A stretch of DNA of 7,669 nucleotides from an uncultured Sutterella sp. GTDB lineage: Bacteria > Pseudomonadota > Gammaproteobacteria > Burkholderiales > Burkholderiaceae_F. The stretch lies in contig CAKQKT010000089.1 in assembly GCA_934249275.1 (NCBI GenBank), forward strand, positions 1 to 7,669, in the 5' to 3' direction. The notes beneath the pieces were generated by a model that made no database searches, was not told where the DNA came from, and was given only the letters and a program-made list of their open reading frames with translations. The stretch's first letter is position 1. Each line of letters opens with the position of its first letter. Below are positions 4,169 to 7,669 of this stretch, piece after piece. A program made the position numbers and the translations under genes.

Positions 4169-6712
4169 ATGACCGACATTTCCCGACGCAAGCTGTTCGG
4201 CGCCGCTGCCGCCACCGGCCTTGCCGCCGCCGTTCCGGCTCACGCAGCCCGCGTTGAAGCGCCCGCAGATCTTCTGAAGAAGGACTATCCGGCCGGCGTC
4301 AAGAGCGCCGCGCTTCGCCAGCCCGAACCGATGCCCGCACCCGACGCGAAGCTTTCCGAAACCTTTGATCTCGGCGCCTCCACGATCAACGAAGGCGAAG
4401 TCATCAACGCAAGCCGCTGGGGCGTCGTGTATGCCCACGTTCAGGGCGGCAAGATGACGCATCTTCGTCCGTTCGAATTCGACTATGCGCCGAGTCCCAA
4501 CCTCAACGGCCTCTGCCACCTGCCCTATTCGCCGTCCCGCATCCGCCAGCCGATGGTTCGCGAAGGCTGGCTCAAGAACGGCCCGAAGAGCCGCAAGAGC
4601 CGCGGCGAGGAAAAGTTCGTTCCGGTTTCCTGGGAAAAGGCGCTTGACCTTGTCGCCGGCGAAATGAAGCGCGTCTACAAGGACTATGGTCCGAGCGCCG
4701 TGTTCGGCCGCTCCTACGGCTGGATGAGCACGGGCCGCGTGAATGCCGCCATCAACCTGCAGCAGCGCCTCTTGAACCTTTGCGGCGGCTTCATCCAGTG
4801 CGAGAACTCCTACTCGACGGCCGCCATCAGCAAGATTCTCCCGTACGTCGTCGGCACGGGCGACCCGCGTTGCACGTCCTGGGACGTCGTTCTCAAGCAC
4901 AGCGAACGCGTCGTCTTCTGGGGCTGCGACCCGCTCGTCACGAACGACATCGACTGGCACACGACGATTCACAATGCCGCGGGCTACATTCGCGCGCTCC
5001 GCGACAAGAGCATCGCCACCATCTCGATCAATCCGGTTCAGACCGATACGGCCGAATACCTCGGCTCCGAATGGATTGCGCCGCGTCCGGGCACGGACTG
5101 CGCCATGATGCTCGCCATGATGCACGAGCTTGAAGCGACCGGCAAGGCCGATCACGACTTCCTCGCCAAGTACTGCTACGGCTGGAAGGAGCTTCGCGCC
5201 TACATCATGGGCGAAGAGGACGGCGTCAAGAAGACGCCGGAATGGGCTGCCGAAAAGACCGGCGTTTCCGCCGACAAGATCCGCAAGCTCGCCCACGACC
5301 TTCAGGAACATCGCACGATGCTCATGGTCGGCTGGGGCATCCAACGCATTCAGTTCGGCGAACAGCCGCACTGGATGGCCTTTGCGCTTGCCAGCGTCCT
5401 CGGCCAGATCGGCCTTCCGGGCGGCGGCGTCGGCACGAACTACCAGTATTCGAGCGGCGGCTGTCCGATGGCCAAGGGCCCGTTCCTTGCCGGCGTTCCC
5501 GCCAAGGTGAAGCCTGCTCTCCCCTTCAATGAAAACTGGAAGGGCTCGACTACGATTCCGGTTGCCCGCTTTGTCGAATGCTTCCTGAATCCCGGCAAGA
5601 CGATCGACTTCAACGGCAGAAAGGTCACCTATCCGGAAGTCAAGCTCGTCATGTGGGCGGGCGGCAATCCGTTTGCGCATCAGCCCGACACGATGAAGCT
5701 CGAGCGCGCCTGGAAGAATCCCGAAACGGTCGTCGTCACGGACAACGTCTGGACCGCCACGGCCCGCCATGCCGACATCGTGCTTCCTGCCTGCACGACC
5801 TTCGAGCACAACGACATCACGAGCATCGGCACCTACACGAACGACGGCTTCGTGGCGATGAAGCAGGCCATTGCGCCGCGCTTCGAATCCCGCTCCGACT
5901 ACTGGATCTTCACCGAGCTCGCCAAGCGCCTTGGCGTTGAAGCCCAGTACACGGAAGGCCTCGACGAAATGGGCTGGATCCGCCGTCTCTACGAAGCCGC
6001 TCAGAAGATGGGCAAGGCCGGCAAGATCTCCATGCCCGACTTTGACGAATTCTGGAAGAAGGGCTACGTTCTCTTCGACGTGGACGACAAGGACCGCAAC
6101 TTCGTGGCCTTCGAAGCCTTCCGCAAGGACCCGAAGGCTGCCGCCCTTTCGACCGAAAGCGGCCTCATCCAGCTCTATTCGCCCAAGATTGCGGGCTACG
6201 GCTACGACGACTGCAAGGGCCATCCTTCCTTCTTCGAGCCGACCGAAGGCGTAAACAAGGCGACGAAGGCTGCGCCGCTTGCGCTCATGGCCTGCAAGAG
6301 CCGCTATCGCATGCACAGCCAGCTCGACGGCACGGTGAGCCACGACTTCGCCAACATTGAAGACCGCGAACCGCTCTGGATCCATCCGGACGACGCCAAG
6401 GCTCGCGGCATCAGCAACGGCGACATCGTTCTCGTCTCCAACAAGCGTGGCGAAGCGCTCGCAGGCGCGTACGTGACCGAACGCATCATGAAGGGCGTCG
6501 TCGTGCTTCACCACGGCGCATGGTTCGATCCGCAGAAGGTCAACGGCCGCCGCATCGACGTGCACGGCAACTCCAACACGCTCACGATGGACGAGCCCAC
6601 GTCGAAGCTTGCCTGCGGCAACATCGCGTCGACCGCCAATGTTCAGGTGTCGAAGTGGACGGGCGACCTGCCCGACGTCTCCGTCTACCACGCGCCGAAA
6701 ACGGTTCGTTAA
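4169..6712 (+). CDS. Tat-exported molybdopterin S-/N-oxide reductase (DorA/TorA/BisC type)
   Basis: This 847-residue precursor starts with a twin-arginine signal (SRRKLFG at residues 5-11, then a small-residue hydrophobic stretch and AHA at 24-26), so it is folded with its cofactor and exported to the periplasm. The body follows the bis-molybdopterin guanine dinucleotide oxidoreductase fold throughout, with very TorA-like blocks such as GWGIQRIQFGEQPHWMA, GQIGLPGGGVGTNY, VLPACTTFEHNDI and GYGYDDCKGHP. Ser216 in ENSYSTAA is the probable molybdenum ligand. Tyr183 and Trp185 in SYGW match Tyr114 and Trp116 of Rhodobacter DMSO reductase, and the 33-residue Tyr-to-Ser distance equals that of Tyr114 to Ser147. 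TorA lacks this Tyr, so an S-oxide (DMSO, methionine or biotin sulfoxide) is favoured over TMAO. No N-terminal [4Fe-4S] cysteine motif is present. Electrons would come from a cytochrome c or quinol donor not encoded here, and no TorD-like chaperone is adjacent. It is monocistronic, with an FNR-like box upstream and a terminator downstream. Confidence 0.93.
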   Translation: MTDISRRKLFGAAAATGLAAAVPAHAARVEAPADLLKKDYPAGVKSAALRQPEPMPAPDAKLSETFDLGASTINEGEVINASRWGVVYAHVQGGKMTHLRPFEFDYAPSPNLNGLCHLPYSPSRIRQPMVREGWLKNGPKSRKSRGEEKFVPVSWEKALDLVAGEMKRVYKDYGPSAVFGRSYGWMSTGRVNAAINLQQRLLNLCGGFIQCENSYSTAAISKILPYVVGTGDPRCTSWDVVLKHSERVVFWGCDPLVTNDIDWHTTIHNAAGYIRALRDKSIATISINPVQTDTAEYLGSEWIAPRPGTDCAMMLAMMHELEATGKADHDFLAKYCYGWKELRAYIMGEEDGVKKTPEWAAEKTGVSADKIRKLAHDLQEHRTMLMVGWGIQRIQFGEQPHWMAFALASVLGQIGLPGGGVGTNYQYSSGGCPMAKGPFLAGVPAKVKPALPFNENWKGSTTIPVARFVECFLNPGKTIDFNGRKVTYPEVKLVMWAGGNPFAHQPDTMKLERAWKNPETVVVTDNVWTATARHADIVLPACTTFEHNDITSIGTYTNDGFVAMKQAIAPRFESRSDYWIFTELAKRLGVEAQYTEGLDEMGWIRRLYEAAQKMGKAGKISMPDFDEFWKKGYVLFDVDDKDRNFVAFEAFRKDPKAAALSTESGLIQLYSPKIAGYGYDDCKGHPSFFEPTEGVNKATKAAPLALMACKSRYRMHSQLDGTVSHDFANIEDREPLWIHPDDAKARGISNGDIVLVSNKRGEALAGAYVTERIMKGVVVLHHGAWFDPQKVNGRRIDVHGNSNTLTMDEPTSKLACGNIASTANVQVSKWTGDLPDVSVYHAPKTVR

Positions 6713-6745
6713 TCGTTTTTCAGTCCGCTGAAGACTGAACAGGCA

Positions 6746-6787
6746 AAAGCGCCGGATCTTCCGACAAGGATAATCCGGCGCTTTCTT
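6746..6787 (+). terminator. Rho-independent terminator of the reductase gene
   Basis: AAAGCGCCGGAT (6746-6757) pairs perfectly with ATCCGGCGCTTT (6773-6784), a 12-bp GC-rich stem, followed by CTT and then ATT. The 15-base loop can form a small inner TCC/GGA stem. It begins 34 bases after the stop codon. Confidence 0.85.
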
Positions 6788-6840
6788 ATTGAAAATCCTT
6801 ATTCGGAAATACCGCTTTATTTGGGCAGTCCCTGAAATGC

Positions 6841-6889
6841 CAAAAGCCTCGAGATGCAAATTGATGCTTTCTCCGAGGCTTTTGTTTTT
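6841..6889 (+). terminator. Second terminator, probably bidirectional, between convergent genes
   Basis: CAAAAGCCTCG (6841-6851) pairs with CGAGGCTTTTG (6874-6884), an 11-bp stem with a 22-base loop, followed by TTTTT on the plus strand. On the minus strand the same stem ends in CTTTTG, so it may also stop H-NS transcripts arriving from the right. It backs up the terminator at 6746. Confidence 0.7.
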
Positions 6890-6905
6890 GGACTTCATGC
6901 GACAT

Positions 6906-6951
6906 TCGAATCAATGGATTCGATCCGCAATCAAGCTTGATTTGAATTCAA
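6906..6951. other. Cluster of AT-rich inverted repeats downstream of the H-NS gene
   Basis: Three dyads lie side by side: TCGAATC/GATTCGA (6906-6912 and 6917-6923, 4-base loop), the perfect 14-base palindrome AATCAAGCTTGATT (6929-6942), and TTGAATTCAA (6942-6951). They follow the H-NS stop on the minus strand and have no T-run. They may fold in the 3' untranslated part of that mRNA. Confidence 0.4.
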
Positions 6952-6967
6952 CAAATAGAAAGTCGAA

Positions 6968-7276
6968 TTACTTGATGAGGAAGTCATTGCGGGAGCCGCC
7001 CTTCTGTTCGTGCGCGACGATCCAGAGCGGGGTGCGGCCGCGGCCGGACCAGGTTGCGCCGTTCGGGCCGGCATACTTCGCAGCGACGGGACCGCGAGCC
7101 TTGTAGACGCGAACTCTGCACGGAGCGTCGCCGAAGTGGAAGTCGGAGGCCTGAAGGCCGAAAAGGTCGATAAGGCCCTGAGCTTCAGCAACGGCTTCCT
7201 TGACGGCAGCAGCGCGAGCTTCCCTGAGTTCGCGTTCCATGGACTGAATCTGAGCAACCTTTTCCTTGATGGACAT
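6968..7276 (-). CDS. H-NS family nucleoid-associated protein
   Basis: This 102-residue protein is the usual length for Burkholderiales H-NS paralogues. Residues 1-40 are a charged, alanine-rich helical region (EKVAQIQSMERELREARAAAV) expected to form the oligomerising coiled coil. The C-terminus holds the DNA-binding motif GPNGATWSGRGRTPLWI (70-86), with the hallmark W76-S-G-R-G-R81 loop that inserts into the minor groove of AT-rich DNA. Such proteins silence horizontally acquired or AT-rich genes and shape the nucleoid. The start at 7276 is chosen because GAGGAG sits seven bases upstream; an in-frame GTG at 7312 would add 12 residues but has no such support. The gene lies just downstream of the rRNA operon on the same strand, with its own promoters, and converges on the reductase gene. 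Genomes of this group often carry several H-NS paralogues, so no specific symbol is given. Confidence 0.92.
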   Translation of the reverse strand: MSIKEKVAQIQSMERELREARAAAVKEAVAEAQGLIDLFGLQASDFHFGDAPCRVRVYKARGPVAAKYAGPNGATWSGRGRTPLWIVAHEQKGGSRNDFLIK

Positions 7277-7283
7277 GACTTGT

Positions 7284-7289
7284 CTCCTC
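7284..7289 (-). promoter_or_regulatory. Ribosome binding site of the H-NS gene
   Basis: On the minus strand GAGGAG is followed by seven bases and the ATG at 7276. It decides the start against the upstream GTG at 7312. Confidence 0.8.
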
Positions 7290-7319
7290 GATGCGCCGAA
7301 ATGAACCGGCACCTGATGG

Positions 7320-7337
7320 AGGCTTCCGAAGAAGCCT
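7320..7337 (-). promoter_or_regulatory. cUUCGg tetraloop hairpin in the H-NS mRNA leader
   Basis: On the minus strand AGGCTTC, loop TTCG, GAAGCCT form a 7-bp stem closed by C-G around UUCG, one of the most stable RNA tetraloops. No T-run follows, so it is not a terminator. It lies about 30 bases upstream of the ribosome site and near the 5' end of transcripts from the proximal promoter. A role in mRNA stability or as a regulator target is possible. Confidence 0.65.
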
Positions 7338-7357
7338 TAATGAATGAATTTGGAATC

Positions 7358-7386
7358 AGTATAAATAACTTTTGATTACTTTGCAA
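7358..7386 (-). promoter_or_regulatory. Proximal sigma70 promoter of the H-NS gene
   Basis: On the minus strand TTGCAA (7386-7381, 4/6 to the -35 box), a 17-base spacer and TATACT (7363-7358, 5/6 to the -10 box). Transcription would begin near 7351, giving a leader of about 75 bases. The dyad ATTCA/TGAAT around TTTAAAT (7388-7404) lies just upstream of the -35 box and could be an UP element or an autoregulation site. Confidence 0.6.
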
Positions 7387-7504
7387 AATTCATTTAAATT
7401 GAATGTTCAAATGATTTGTGAATAAATTCAATCATGAAAACAATTCAATAGCCAAAAGAAAGAACAGTGAAAGCAATATTGTCTCACAAAGGCGACACCC
7501 GTCC
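7387..7504. other. AT-rich spacer between the two H-NS promoters
   Basis: No gene is visible here. The stretch is clearly AT-rich, with A/T runs, TTTAAA and the dyad at 7388-7404. This makes it a plausible curved region or binding platform for H-NS itself. A 24-codon frame on the minus strand (7506-7432) has a hydrophobic stretch but lacks expression signals. Confidence 0.45.
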
Positions 7505-7533
7505 ATTCTAGCCTGCGTCCGTCAATTCGTCAA
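7505..7533 (-). promoter_or_regulatory. Distal sigma70 promoter toward the H-NS gene
   Basis: On the minus strand TTGACG (7533-7528, 5/6), an exact 17-base spacer and TAGAAT (7510-7505, 5/6). It is the best promoter match in the window. It lies after the rRNA terminator, so it starts a new transcript near 7498 with a leader of about 220 bases before the H-NS ATG, or a small RNA ending before it. Confidence 0.65.
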
Positions 7534-7595
7534 AAAACCTTTCGGATCAATAGGTTGCAAAAGAATTCCGGCCTTTTTCCAAAGCTCCAAACAGC

Positions 7596-7626
7596 AAAAA
7601 CCCCGGCTTCTTTCGAAACCGGGGTT
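7596..7626 (-). terminator. Rho-independent terminator of the rRNA operon
   Basis: On the minus strand AACCCCGG (7626-7619) pairs with CCGGGGTT (7606-7599) around a 12-base loop, and the T-run covers 7600-7596. It begins about 12 bases after the 5S rRNA end, as is typical. Confidence 0.88.
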
Positions 7627-7637
7627 CTTGTAATGGT

Positions 7638-7669
7638 GAGCCTGACGATGTCCTACTTTCACTGGAAAT
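7638..7669 (-). rRNA. rrf: 5S ribosomal RNA, 3' end only
   Basis: Read on the minus strand, the last 32 bases contain GAAAGTAGGACATCGTCAGG and end near CTC. This is the conserved 3' strand of proteobacterial 5S rRNA (the usual form is GAGAGTAGGTCATCGTCAGGCT). The rest of the gene, and presumably 23S and 16S, lie beyond the right edge. The exact 3' end (about 7638) is estimated. A terminator follows directly, so no tRNA comes after 5S here. Confidence 0.88.

Noticed and set aside
4160..4171. GTG start for the reductase
   Set aside because: It overlaps the AAAGGAG ribosome site; ATG 4169 has correct spacing and gives a standard Tat signal.
4049..6898. Very long (949-residue) open frame on the minus strand
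   Set aside because: It is antisense to the clearly identified reductase gene. Its translation is a low-complexity Arg/Ala/Val/Asp/Gly mix typical of the complement of GC-rich codons, with no domain or ribosome site.
7277..7312. Twelve-residue N-terminal extension of the H-NS protein from GTG 7312
   Set aside because: GAGGAG is well placed for ATG 7276, and the extension does not resemble H-NS N-termini.
7432..7506. Minus-strand 24-codon frame encoding a hydrophobic peptide (contains ILLSLFFLLAIELF)
   Set aside because: Its ATG overlaps the -10 box of the distal promoter, so that promoter could not include it. There is no ribosome site, and the AT-rich sequence alone can produce such hydrophobic codons.
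6789..7633. Plus-strand open frames around 6789-7106, 7010-7375 and 7418-7633
   Set aside because: They run across terminators, antisense to the H-NS gene, or into the rRNA terminator, and show no coding features.

Overview
The window looks like chromosome from a betaproteobacterium of the Burkholderiales, and Sutterella/Parasutterella-type gut bacteria are my best guess. The reasons are GC-rich coding regions between AT-rich spacers, a Tat-exported DMSO/TMAO-reductase-type molybdoenzyme, a short Burkholderiales-style H-NS protein, and a 5S rRNA 3' end typical of proteobacteria. The genus is inferred from gene style only, not from any database match.

Layout, left to right. (1) 1-606: the 3' part of an M3-family oligoendopeptidase gene whose start and HExxH motif lie off the left edge. 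(2) 791-1378: a stand-alone gene for an unrecognised 195-residue soluble protein, followed by a small hairpin terminator. (3) 1659-3947: three co-directional genes, namely an RlaP-type predicted nucleotidyltransferase, a WYL-domain transcriptional regulator, and, 2 bases further on, a small secreted protein built from 17-residue Gly/Arg/Tyr/Asp repeats. A perfect 12-base palindrome lies upstream of the first gene and a 10-bp hairpin separates the first two. (4) 4029-6712: a periplasmic molybdopterin reductase of the DorA/TorA/BisC type. It is preceded by an FNR-like box and a GC-rich leader hairpin and followed by a strong terminator. (5) 6968-7669, minus strand: the end of a ribosomal RNA operon (5S rRNA 3' end and terminator), then two sigma70-type promoters leading into an H-NS-family gene that converges on the reductase gene.

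How it may fit together. The reductase is probably a terminal reductase for anaerobic respiration of an S-oxide or N-oxide, switched on by an FNR/CRP-family regulator. Its cytochrome and maturation chaperone are not in the window. The RlaP + WYL pair is the most unusual part. RlaP-type nucleotidyltransferases are predicted to act in RNA repair, and WYL proteins are often ligand-sensing regulators of stress or defence loci, so a small damage-response cassette is plausible but unproven. No mobile element, CRISPR array or tRNA was seen.
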